Origin: WRDF01 sp031552235
GTDB taxonomy: Bacteria; Bacteroidota; Bacteroidia; Bacteroidales; Rikenellaceae
Assembly: GCA_031552235.1 (NCBI GenBank)
Contig: JAVBMR010000020.1
Span: 1 to 40,921, forward strand
DNA: 40,921 nucleotides
Direction of reading: 5' to 3'
Shown here: piece after piece, positions 25,229 through 32,753 of the stretch
Layout: each line of letters starts with the position of its first letter
Numbering within the stretch: position 1 is the first letter of the stretch
The notes under the pieces: generated by a model
Told to the model about the DNA's origin: nothing
Seen by the model: only the letters and a program-made list of their open reading frames with translations
The model's database searches: none
Position numbers and translations under genes: made by a program

Positions 25229-26068
25229 TTAACCCTGTTCCGTTTTTATTAGCTCCTCCTCGCTGCTGAGCGAGCCTAACAGCCGCTCGAACATTTCCCG
25301 TCCCGTTTTCGGGTCGAGTGACATCCAGCGGTATACGATATCGACCTTCACGAGGTAGGCGAGTATCGTGTTTATATTAAAATAGTCGAACGCGGTAAGT
25401 TCGTCGGCCATCTCCCAGCGGATGTGGTCAATCCTGCTCTCCTTGTCGAGCAGGTTGCCCTCCTCGGCTATGGCCGCCACGACCTGGTCGATGTAGTCCA
25501 ACTCGCCTTTCAGGCCAAAGTCGGCCGCCGAGCTGCGCGATATGACGTCGACCACATAGCCGTCGCCAACAAGCGCTTCGGAAACCGTGCGGCCCAGCCT
25601 GCGAGCCGTGAAGGCTGCCGAGAGGTTCCGCAGGTTGCGGTCGAACTCGCCCCATTTGCGCAGGAATTCGCATTTCGATTTGGCCAGTTCCTTATAATAT
25701 GCCTCGAAAAGCGATCTTTCGAATGCCTTTTCGAGGTCCACGTCCTCGAAGTCCGAGTTTTCCGGGTCGGAATAGGCCGCCAGGACGTTGCCGATATAGG
25801 CCGGCAGATTCGCCTGTTCTTTGAATTCGTCCTCCAACTGTTCACGCGTGAAGTTGCCCAGTGCGGAAAACTGCTTCCGGCCGGCCTTCAGGTTCACGAT
25901 ATTCTCGATATCGTAATAGTTATAGAACAGTTCGAGGCACCTCACGTCGCCGGCCGAAAGCTGCTCGCGGATGTCGTCGATCACGGCCCGGGCGTCGAAA
26001 CCTTTGTGGTCCGCCCCGAGCGTATACTCGCGAAGCCCTGCGACAAGGGTGTAGTATTGCTTTGCCAT
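25229..26068 (-). CDS. DUF2764 family V-ATPase-associated protein
   Basis: A 279-aa soluble, mostly helical protein. MAKQYYTLVAGLREY and the sparse basic/acidic helix pattern match the DUF2764 family found between the E and A genes of Bacteroidetes, spirochaete and chlamydial V-ATPase operons. It sits 6 nt after atpE. Because no recognisable subunit C is present, it is the natural candidate for the C-type socket linking shaft to rotor. That is inference from position and fold type. Confidence 0.85.
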   Translation of the reverse strand: MAKQYYTLVAGLREYTLGADHKGFDARAVIDDIREQLSAGDVRCLELFYNYYDIENIVNLKAGRKQFSALGNFTREQLEDEFKEQANLPAYIGNVLAAYSDPENSDFEDVDLEKAFERSLFEAYYKELAKSKCEFLRKWGEFDRNLRNLSAAFTARRLGRTVSEALVGDGYVVDVISRSSAADFGLKGELDYIDQVVAAIAEEGNLLDKESRIDHIRWEMADELTAFDYFNINTILAYLVKVDIVYRWMSLDPKTGREMFERLLGSLSSEEELIKTEQG

Positions 26069-26074
26069 AGGCCG

Positions 26075-26695
26075 TCAGTCCTCTTTGCCGTACAACATTT
26101 CGCTCACTTTCGGGCGCAGGTACTCGCCTAGCAGGGCATGGAAACTGTCTTCCGTGAAGCTGATGTAGTAACCGCCTTTTTTCGGGCCTATTTTGAACCC
26201 GCTTTTTATGCCGCTCGAGAAAACTATCTCGGTTTCCTGCCCGAGGGCGGCCTGTGTGCTGGCCGCGAACGACTTGCCGAGCTTCGTCTCCATGTCCGCG
26301 GGGAGCATGGCCCTGAGCGACACCTTTTCAGCCGACGACCCCGACCAGTTCTTCGCCACGGCTATAAGCAGCTCTTCCACGAATTTCGGGTCGAGCGCCG
26401 CGTTCCTGACCGGTCCGTCCACAGCTTTGGCCACTACCATGTTCTGCACGTCGCCCTTGATCGTTTCTATGACCTGTTTACCGGCCAGTTTGAGTTCCGT
26501 GAGGGTGTTCTTGCGCAGGTCTTCGGCATCGGACTGGGCTTTTTTGCGGATGCGCGCGGCTTCGGCTTCGGCTTCCGCCACGATCTTTTTAGCTTTGGTG
26601 TTTGCCTCGGCGAGCAGTGTGTCCGCCTCCTTGCGCCCTTTCGACAAACCTTCGTCGTAGAGTTTCCTGGTCAGTTCCTGAAGCTTGTTTTCCAT
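26075..26695 (-). CDS. atpE: V-type ATPase subunit E (peripheral stalk)
   Basis: A 206-aa stator subunit. Residues about 1-85 are a long charged helix rich in Ala, Glu and Lys (EANTKAKKIVAEAEAEA), followed by a C-terminal mixed domain, the classical E-subunit layout. It would normally pair with a G/H subunit, for which no gene is seen here. The start is the ATG at 26695, 36 nt after the DUF4301 stop. Confidence 0.9.
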   Translation of the reverse strand: MENKLQELTRKLYDEGLSKGRKEADTLLAEANTKAKKIVAEAEAEAARIRKKAQSDAEDLRKNTLTELKLAGKQVIETIKGDVQNMVVAKAVDGPVRNAALDPKFVEELLIAVAKNWSGSSAEKVSLRAMLPADMETKLGKSFAASTQAALGQETEIVFSSGIKSGFKIGPKKGGYYISFTEDSFHALLGEYLRPKVSEMLYGKED

Positions 26696-26731
26696 AGACT
26701 TGCTGTTTTATATTTTTTGTTTTATCTCTCG

Positions 26732-28174
26732 TTACTGGTGCTGCGGCCTGAGCAGGTCGTTCACGACCTTGACCGGGGTGAATGTCGATACGGGGACTTC
26801 CACGAAAACGGTGTTCCAGTTCGACATCGCGCCGTTCCAAAGTCCAGGCAATTCCTGTGCCTTTAGTTTGCGGCCGCTCTTCGATTTTTCGGATATGAAG
26901 CCTGTCGAGGGGTCGGTGTACTTCGTTAGGTCGAATTTCTCGCCCTTGTAGTTCACGATCCCGCACACCAGATCGACCGGGTTGAAGTGGGTTCCGTCTT
27001 TGAGCAGGCCCGCCTTGTCAGGCGCGAGCTGCGAGGGTTCGGCTATCTGGAGCGACATCGTGCCGTCAGGATTATCGGCCCAGAACGGGCCTCCGCCCGG
27101 TTCGCCCTCGTTCCTGACCATGCCGCAGACGCGGAGCGGCCTGTCGAGTACCCTGCGCAGTACCGCTGCCTTTTCGCCGTCGCCGAGAGTGTCGAAGCCG
27201 GCAGGCAGCTCCACGCATAACTCCGAAGCTACAAACTGGCGCAGATGCCCCATCATAACCTCGTCAGCGCCCCTGTCGAGCATTTCCAGATAGTTGAATA
27301 CCTTCTGCCGGATCGAAAGGAGTATCCCGCCCAGCGCCTTCTTATATAATATCGTGTCGCTTTTGAGGTGGTCGGGCGTGACGTTGTCCACCGTCTTTAT
27401 ATACACCACATCGGCCTCTATGCGGTTGAGGTTCTCGATGAGCGCCCCATGGCCAGCCGGGCGGAACAGCAGGCTGCCGTCCTCCTCGCGGAATGGTTCG
27501 TTGTCGGGCGTTACGGCTATGGTGTCAGTGCCGCTCTCCTGCTGCGAGAACGAGATGTCGTACCTCACGCCGAACATTTTCTCGAAGTCTTTCTGCTTTT
27601 CGGCCAGGACGGTGCGGAAGCCCGCCTCGTGTTCGGGAGAGATGGTGAAATGGATATGCACTGTCCCGTCGCTGTTGGCGTACATGGCACCTTCTGCAAG
27701 GTGTTCTTCGAGTGCCGTGCGCGGGCTTTCGGGATAATTGTGGAACAGTATCAGCGCTTTGGGAAGCTCCGCGCCATAGCCCAACACCGCCTTAACGGTT
27801 TGCATGGCGTCGCCGGCATTGTCCTTTACCCGGCCGTAGAATGCGAATTTTTCGATATTCGCCACCAGTTTTTCGATATATGGCGTGGCCTCGCCGCTCC
27901 CGGCGAATTCGAACAGGTCTTTGAACATGCGTGTCGCCGCGCCCGAGGCAGGGACGAACTTCACGATGCGTTTCCCGGCTGCCGATTTTATGAAATTGTC
28001 GGCGTAGAACTCGGCGGTTTTATTGTCGAGGGGCATGATTCCGTCCTCGATGACGGCGGCGCGCACGACAGGCAGGAACCCGAAGCCGCGGCGGAAATTC
28101 TCGATTTGCTTGTTTACCTCTTCCACGCTCAATCCGTGGTTTGCTATACTCTCTAAATCACTCTTTGTAAACAT
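26732..28174 (-). CDS. DUF4301 family protein (possible sugar-nucleotidyltransferase fold)
   Basis: A 480-aa protein from the ATG at 28174; a TTG extension is rejected. It matches the Bacteroidetes DUF4301 family. The segment VKFVPASGAATRMFKDL (about 71-87) resembles the G-x-G-T-R-M nucleotide loop of sugar-phosphate nucleotidyltransferases. FRPAGHGALIENLNRI with the following DVVYIKTVDNV recalls the UDP-sugar pyrophosphorylase pattern. A nucleotidyltransferase activity is therefore suspected but unproven. It is placed directly before atpE on the same strand with no terminator between, so it may be the first gene of the V-ATPase operon. Confidence 0.8.
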   Translation of the reverse strand: MFTKSDLESIANHGLSVEEVNKQIENFRRGFGFLPVVRAAVIEDGIMPLDNKTAEFYADNFIKSAAGKRIVKFVPASGAATRMFKDLFEFAGSGEATPYIEKLVANIEKFAFYGRVKDNAGDAMQTVKAVLGYGAELPKALILFHNYPESPRTALEEHLAEGAMYANSDGTVHIHFTISPEHEAGFRTVLAEKQKDFEKMFGVRYDISFSQQESGTDTIAVTPDNEPFREEDGSLLFRPAGHGALIENLNRIEADVVYIKTVDNVTPDHLKSDTILYKKALGGILLSIRQKVFNYLEMLDRGADEVMMGHLRQFVASELCVELPAGFDTLGDGEKAAVLRRVLDRPLRVCGMVRNEGEPGGGPFWADNPDGTMSLQIAEPSQLAPDKAGLLKDGTHFNPVDLVCGIVNYKGEKFDLTKYTDPSTGFISEKSKSGRKLKAQELPGLWNGAMSNWNTVFVEVPVSTFTPVKVVNDLLRPQHQ

Positions 28175-28213
28175 CGGCTGCAATTATGTTCGTTAAGTTG
28201 GAATGTTAAACTT

Positions 28214-28246
28214 CAAAATAACTCAATAAAACCCAAAAGAGCAAAA
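28214..28246 (-). promoter_or_regulatory. Possible promoter of the DUF4301/V-ATPase unit
   Basis: The minus strand shows a TTG at about 28244-28242 and, 20 nt on, TTATTTTG (28221-28214), an imperfect -7. It lies 40 nt before the DUF4301 ATG and back-to-back with the murB promoter. Confidence 0.35.
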
Positions 28247-28308
28247 AAGTTTTCATCTATTTTACGTTCTTCGGGCAAAAGGAGCAAAATAAAGGCCTCT
28301 GCGGATAA

Positions 28309-28339
28309 TTTGTCGTTTGCCGCTAAAACATTACCTTTG
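28309..28339 (+). promoter_or_regulatory. Promoter of murB (TTTG-N19-TACCTTTG)
   Basis: -33 TTTG at 28309-28312 and -7 TACCTTTG at 28332-28339 have exact consensus sequence and spacing. The ATG is only 10 nt downstream, implying a leader of roughly 3-6 nt. Confidence 0.8.
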
Positions 28340-28349
28340 CGTTGTAATT

Positions 28350-29363
28350 ATGATAAGGGAATATATCGACATAAGCCTGAAGGAACGGAACACGTTCGGG
28401 ATAGACGCCCGGTGCGCGCGGCTGGTGGAGTATTCGGATGCCGCCGACCTGCAGGCATTGTTCCTCGGCGGCGTGTTCGAAGGCCGCTGGATGGTGCTGT
28501 CGGGCGGAAGCAACGTGGTTTTCACAGGCGATTTCGACGGTGTGATATTGCACCCCGCGGGAAATGGGATACAGATCACGGGCGAACACGGCGACACGGT
28601 ATACGCGAGGGCGACGGCCGGGACCGACTGGGACGTTTTCACGGGATGGTGTGCCGGAAACGGACTGTGGGGCGCCGAGAACCTCTCGGGCATCCCCGGA
28701 CTTGCGGGCGCGTCGCCGGTGCAGAACATAGGGGCTTACGGGGTCGAGGTGAAGGACATTATCCGATCCGTAGAACTGTTCGCGGTCGACACGGGCAAAG
28801 AGTTGACGCTGGCCACTTCGCACTGCGATTTCGGCTACCGCGACAGCATATTCAAGCGCTCGCTCAAGGGTAAAGCGGTCGTTACGGCGGTAAATTTTGC
28901 CCTTTCGCGCAAAGAAAAGCCCATGCTGGGCTACGGCGACCTCTACGAGAAGACCCGTGAGCTTGGAGGGCCGACTCTGGAGAACATCCGCAGGGCGGTT
29001 ATCGGCATACGCGACTCGAAGCTCCCCAACCCGAAAGTGACGGGCAACGCCGGCAGTTTCTTCAAAAACCCGGTCGTGCCTGAAAAATTCGCCCTGGAAC
29101 TGAAAGGCAGATATCCGGATATGCCGGTCTACCCCGCGCAGGTCGAGGGATGCTCCAAGTTGGCGGCCGGATGGCTCATCGACCAAAGCGGCTGGAAAGG
29201 CCGAAGGCACGGCAGTGTGGGCGTACACGCGAAACAGGCGTTGGTGCTTGTCAACCTCGGCGGCGCCACGGGCAGGGACGTTATGGAGCTCGCCGCACTG
29301 GTGCAGGCCGACGTGGAAGCCAAATTCGGCGTCGCGATAGAGACGGAAGTAAACGTAGTGTGA
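28350..29363 (+). CDS. murB: UDP-N-acetylenolpyruvoylglucosamine reductase
   Basis: A 337-aa FAD enzyme that reduces UDP-GlcNAc-enolpyruvate to UDP-MurNAc with NADPH. The start is the ATG at 28350; a TTG extension would overlap the promoter and is rejected. The FAD-binding LSGGSNVVFTGDFDG, the type I MurB block GIPGLAGASPVQNIGAYGVEV, the Tyr/Arg region GYRDSIFKR and the catalytic serine loop GNAGSFFKNP are present. A C-terminal Glu (ETEVN) completes the active site. It heads an operon with two glycosyltransferases and tilS; the next gene begins 2 nt after its stop. Confidence 0.96.
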   Translation: MIREYIDISLKERNTFGIDARCARLVEYSDAADLQALFLGGVFEGRWMVLSGGSNVVFTGDFDGVILHPAGNGIQITGEHGDTVYARATAGTDWDVFTGWCAGNGLWGAENLSGIPGLAGASPVQNIGAYGVEVKDIIRSVELFAVDTGKELTLATSHCDFGYRDSIFKRSLKGKAVVTAVNFALSRKEKPMLGYGDLYEKTRELGGPTLENIRRAVIGIRDSKLPNPKVTGNAGSFFKNPVVPEKFALELKGRYPDMPVYPAQVEGCSKLAAGWLIDQSGWKGRRHGSVGVHAKQALVLVNLGGATGRDVMELAALVQADVEAKFGVAIETEVNVV

Positions 29364-29365
29364 GA

Positions 29366-30151
29366 ATGAAAAAACTGTTCGACATATTCCGGATGAAACC
29401 GCTCAACCTCTTCCGGGAAAAGCCTTCGGTTTCGTTCTGCATAACCTGCCGCGACAGGATGTGGCAGATAAGGGAAACGCTCCCTAAGAACCTGAAAGAC
29501 AACTACGGACACAGCGACAGGGTCGATTTCGTGCTGGTGGATTTCGCAAGCTGCGACGGTCTCCGGGACTGGGTGAGCGGAAATTTCGAGGAAGAACTCA
29601 AATCGGGCTACCTGAAATATTATTACACCGAGGAGATGCCGCAGTGGAACGTATGCGTCGCAAAAAATACGGCACATATGATGGCCGGGGGTGAAATAGT
29701 GGTCAATCTTGACTGCGATAATTTCACCGGCCCCGGCGGCGGCGATTACGTCAGCCGGAAGATGCGTATCTTCGGCCCCGACAAAATAGTGCTCCACATG
29801 TTCTCGGGGGAATGGATGGACGGGACGTTCGGGCGTATCGCCATGAGTAAGCGCAACTTTCTGAAGGTCGGCGGGTATTACGAGGATTTCCGGAAACCGG
29901 CCTACGAGGATACGGATATAGTCAACAGGCTGCGGGCCATGGGGTTCAAGCGCATAAAAAACAGTAACAGGCGATACCTCAACGCGATTCCAAATGCCAA
30001 AGGCGAGGGCGTGATAGAGAGCCGGAGCGAATGGATGGAGGTCAACCGCAGGAACGGCGATGAATCAAGAAAAAATATAGCCGAAGGCCGGCTTGTGGCC
30101 AACGAGGGCCGCCCCATAGGCGTGCAGGCGGTTAGGATGTTTCAAGAATAA
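29366..30151 (+). CDS. GT-A family glycosyltransferase, tandem copy 1
   Basis: A 261-aa cytosolic protein with no signal peptide. KPSVSFCITCRDRMWQI (19-35) opens a family-2-like nucleotide-sugar domain, and NLDCDNF gives a DxD metal motif (Asp116, Asp118). GTFGRIAMSKRNFLKVGGYYEDF...YEDTDIVNRL follows the pattern of the galactosyltransferase C-terminal domain (acceptor/metal region). It is about two-thirds identical to the next gene over residues 19-120 without gaps. It begins 2 nt after murB, so it is cotranscribed and probably translationally coupled. Donor and acceptor are unknown; a cell-surface glycan role is inferred. Confidence 0.8.
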   Translation: MKKLFDIFRMKPLNLFREKPSVSFCITCRDRMWQIRETLPKNLKDNYGHSDRVDFVLVDFASCDGLRDWVSGNFEEELKSGYLKYYYTEEMPQWNVCVAKNTAHMMAGGEIVVNLDCDNFTGPGGGDYVSRKMRIFGPDKIVLHMFSGEWMDGTFGRIAMSKRNFLKVGGYYEDFRKPAYEDTDIVNRLRAMGFKRIKNSNRRYLNAIPNAKGEGVIESRSEWMEVNRRNGDESRKNIAEGRLVANEGRPIGVQAVRMFQE

Positions 30152-30164
30152 GGATTATAATATC

Positions 30165-30962
30165 ATGGCATTAAAAATGAGTTTTCTCAGGAAAGCCAAG
30201 AACATGCTTTCCACTCATAAACCGTCGGTTTCGTTCTGCATAACCTGCCGCAACAGGTTTTGGCAAATAGAACAGACACTGCGCAAAAACCTCGACGACA
30301 ATTACAAGCACCGCAACAAAGTGGAGTTCATACTTGTGGATTTCGCCAGCACGGACGGTTTGCAGGAATGGGTGCACGGGAATTTCCGGGAAGAGTTGAA
30401 ATCGGGTTACCTGAAATATTATTACACGGACGCCATGGATTCATGGCATGCCTCCATTTGCAAGAACACATCGCACAGGCTTGCCAATAACGATGTGGTT
30501 GTCAACCTCGACTGCGATAATTTCACAGGGAGGAACGGCGGAAACTATGTGAGCGGCGTCATGTGGCGGTATGGATGTAAAGAAATGGTCCTCCAGATGG
30601 AAAGGGGACTCGGGACGTGCGGCCGTATAGCGCTGACGAAAGAAAATTTCATGAAAGCCGGCGGATACGACGAGGCAATGGGGCCATTCTGGCATCAGGA
30701 CAGGGACCTTATTTACAGGCTGCAAGGCTTGGGGATCACATATCTTCCCAAAGGCAAGGACGACGAATATGTCAAGGCCATCCCCAATGAAAGGGCGCTC
30801 GGTGTTTTCGAGGGCGATCCTGCCTCGGTAGCGGCCGAGAAGCAGAAAATAATGGATATGAATTTCGAGATATCCAGGAAGAACCTCGAAGAAGGCCGCT
30901 TCGTGGCCAATGCGGGGAAAGAAACGATAGGCGTCAGTGCCGTGAGGATGTTCCACGAATAA
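30165..30962 (+). CDS. GT-A family glycosyltransferase, tandem copy 2
   Basis: A 265-aa paralogue of the preceding gene, clearly a tandem duplication. It has the same KPSVSFCITCRNRFWQI opening, DFASTDGLQEW, a long identical run EELKSGYLKYYYT, and DxD at Asp116/Asp118. Its C-terminal half keeps GRIALTKENFMKAGGYDEA and HQDRDLIYRL, closer to the standard galactosyltransferase C-terminal motif than copy 1. Divergence is concentrated after the DxD, where acceptor specificity usually lies, so the two may act successively or on different acceptors. The start is the ATG at 30165, 13 nt after copy 1. Confidence 0.8.
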   Translation: MALKMSFLRKAKNMLSTHKPSVSFCITCRNRFWQIEQTLRKNLDDNYKHRNKVEFILVDFASTDGLQEWVHGNFREELKSGYLKYYYTDAMDSWHASICKNTSHRLANNDVVVNLDCDNFTGRNGGNYVSGVMWRYGCKEMVLQMERGLGTCGRIALTKENFMKAGGYDEAMGPFWHQDRDLIYRLQGLGITYLPKGKDDEYVKAIPNERALGVFEGDPASVAAEKQKIMDMNFEISRKNLEEGRFVANAGKETIGVSAVRMFHE

Positions 30963-30980
30963 TGTAAAAACAAGGCCGAT

Positions 30981-32321
30981 ATGGAACTTGGCAACCGTTT
31001 TCAGGATTACATAGGGTCTTACTCGCTTTTCGACAAGTCGGAGCGTATCCTGTTGGCAGTCAGCGGGGGTGTGGACTCGATGGTTATGATGTCGCTGTTT
31101 TGCAGCGCCGGATACAATGTCGGGATCGCTCACTGCAACTTCGGGCTGCGGGGCGAGGAATCGGACGAGGACGAGGTGTTGGTCGCAAATGAGGCAGCGC
31201 GCTATGGCGTACCGGTCTACAATGTGCGTTTCGACACCGCGGGGGAGATGGAGCGCACAGGCGAGTCCGTCCAGATAGCCGCGCGGCGGCTTAGGTATGC
31301 GTGGTTCAGGGAGCTGTGCGGGAAGGAGGGCTATGACGTGATCGCCATCGCCCACCACGCCGACGACTCCATAGAAACGTTTTTTATAAACATGTTCCGC
31401 GGGACGGGCCTGCGCGGTCTGACCGGGATCAACATGGTGAACGGCCGTGTGGTGCGCCCGCTGCTGTTCGCCTCGCGCAGGGAAATACTCGACTACGCCA
31501 CGGCACACCATATCCCTTTCCGTGAGGATTCGTCGAACAGGTCGACCAAGTACCTGCGCAACAAGATACGCCTCGGCCTGATCCCCCGCATAAAGGAGAT
31601 CTCCCCGAATTTCCTCCGGGTCATGGTAAGCAACCTTAAGCGGCTGTCAGACGCCCAGATGTTCATTTCGCACGCTGTGGAGCGTATCCGCGCGGACGTC
31701 GAGGAGCATAACGACGGCTATGTGACGATAGACACCTCTAAGATAGACGCAGGGTTCCCGATTGATTTCGTGATCTACGAATTGCTCGGCAAGCACGGGT
31801 TCAAGGGCGATGTCGTGGACGACCTGGTAAGGGCTTTGCATGACGGGGCTTCCGGGAAACGGTTCTACGCACGCGACCATGTGGCCTACACCGACAGGAA
31901 CAGGATAATAGTCGCGCCTATCGGCGAGGACGACCCGTGTTCGATAGAGATAGGCCCTAAAGCGTACAGGGTGTATGCCGGCAATTACATGATGCTGTTC
32001 CAGCGCCTCGACATAGGCGACGTCGACACCCTTGTCCAGCCGGAAAATATCGCGCTGCTGGATGCCGACAAACTCGAATTCCCGCTTGAGGCCCGGCGCT
32101 GGCAGGACGGCGACGCGTTCACGCCGTTCGGAATGAAAGGCAGCAAGAAAGTGAGCGACTACCTCGTCGACGCCAAAGTGTCGGTGCCGGAGAAAAAACG
32201 CCAGTTGGTGCTTGTCAGCGGCGGGCATATCGTGTGGCTCGTCGGCCGTCGCATCGACGACGCCTACCGTGTGACTTCAGATACAGAAAATGTGCTGAAA
32301 ATAATCGGCGAGGTGGTTTAG
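30981..32321 (+). CDS. tilS: tRNA(Ile)-lysidine synthase
   Basis: A 446-aa enzyme that adds lysine to C34 of the AUA-reading tRNA-Ile. The PP-loop SGGVDS (28-33) lies in ILLAVSGGVDSMVMM. HCNFGLRGEESDEDE, AIAHHADDSIETFFINMFRGTGLRGL and RPLL..SRREILDYA are characteristic of TilS. The C-terminal TilS domain contains FTPFGMKGSKKVSDYLVDAKV. It is last in the murB operon, 18 nt after the second glycosyltransferase. Identification is firm. Confidence 0.95.
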   Translation: MELGNRFQDYIGSYSLFDKSERILLAVSGGVDSMVMMSLFCSAGYNVGIAHCNFGLRGEESDEDEVLVANEAARYGVPVYNVRFDTAGEMERTGESVQIAARRLRYAWFRELCGKEGYDVIAIAHHADDSIETFFINMFRGTGLRGLTGINMVNGRVVRPLLFASRREILDYATAHHIPFREDSSNRSTKYLRNKIRLGLIPRIKEISPNFLRVMVSNLKRLSDAQMFISHAVERIRADVEEHNDGYVTIDTSKIDAGFPIDFVIYELLGKHGFKGDVVDDLVRALHDGASGKRFYARDHVAYTDRNRIIVAPIGEDDPCSIEIGPKAYRVYAGNYMMLFQRLDIGDVDTLVQPENIALLDADKLEFPLEARRWQDGDAFTPFGMKGSKKVSDYLVDAKVSVPEKKRQLVLVSGGHIVWLVGRRIDDAYRVTSDTENVLKIIGEVV

Positions 32322-32432
32322 GCCTTAACGCTTTACGCGCCAACACCCTCCTGTGCGGCAAAGTCCGCCGCAAAATCAGCCGCAGGTGGAATAAACAACC
32401 GCTCGACAAGTCGCACGCTATCACAAAACGGG

Positions 32433-32589
32433 ATTATCCCTTTGGGGCTTGTTGTGTCTTTTTCGGCCTGCAGCCAGCGGAGGCTGTATCGAGCCATAGG
32501 CGAGGCATCAGCCCTCCGCCCGGGGTGGCTGCGGGCTGACGGCTTGCAGAGCAAGCCGAAACCATAACAACAAGCCCCAAAGGGATAAT
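32433..32589. repeat. 157-nt palindromic intergenic element, family B copy 1
   Basis: A perfect 23-bp terminal inverted repeat (32433-32455 and 32567-32589, core CCCTTTGGGGCTTG) encloses a core with CAGCCCTCCGC-GGGCTG and the hairpin CGGCTTGC/GCAAGCCG (32540-32558). Its left arm is shared with the element at 18411 and its right half with those at 34.6 kb. It lies in the 432-nt gap between convergent tilS and the M23 gene. The remainder of that gap holds one more inverted repeat, TTCCCTGC/GCAGGGAA (32660-32694), and no gene. Confidence 0.75.
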
Positions 32590-32753
32590 TCAATTCCAAA
32601 AACCTCGACTGCCTCTCCGGCGGTCGCCATTTCCGGCAGCCGGGCGCATTTGGCGCCGCTTCCCTGCAATTAGCACCATGCAAGCGGCAGGGAATGCAAC
32701 CATCGAAGAAAGGTTCACACAAACCGGCGGCGGGAAAAGCATCCGCACCTGCG

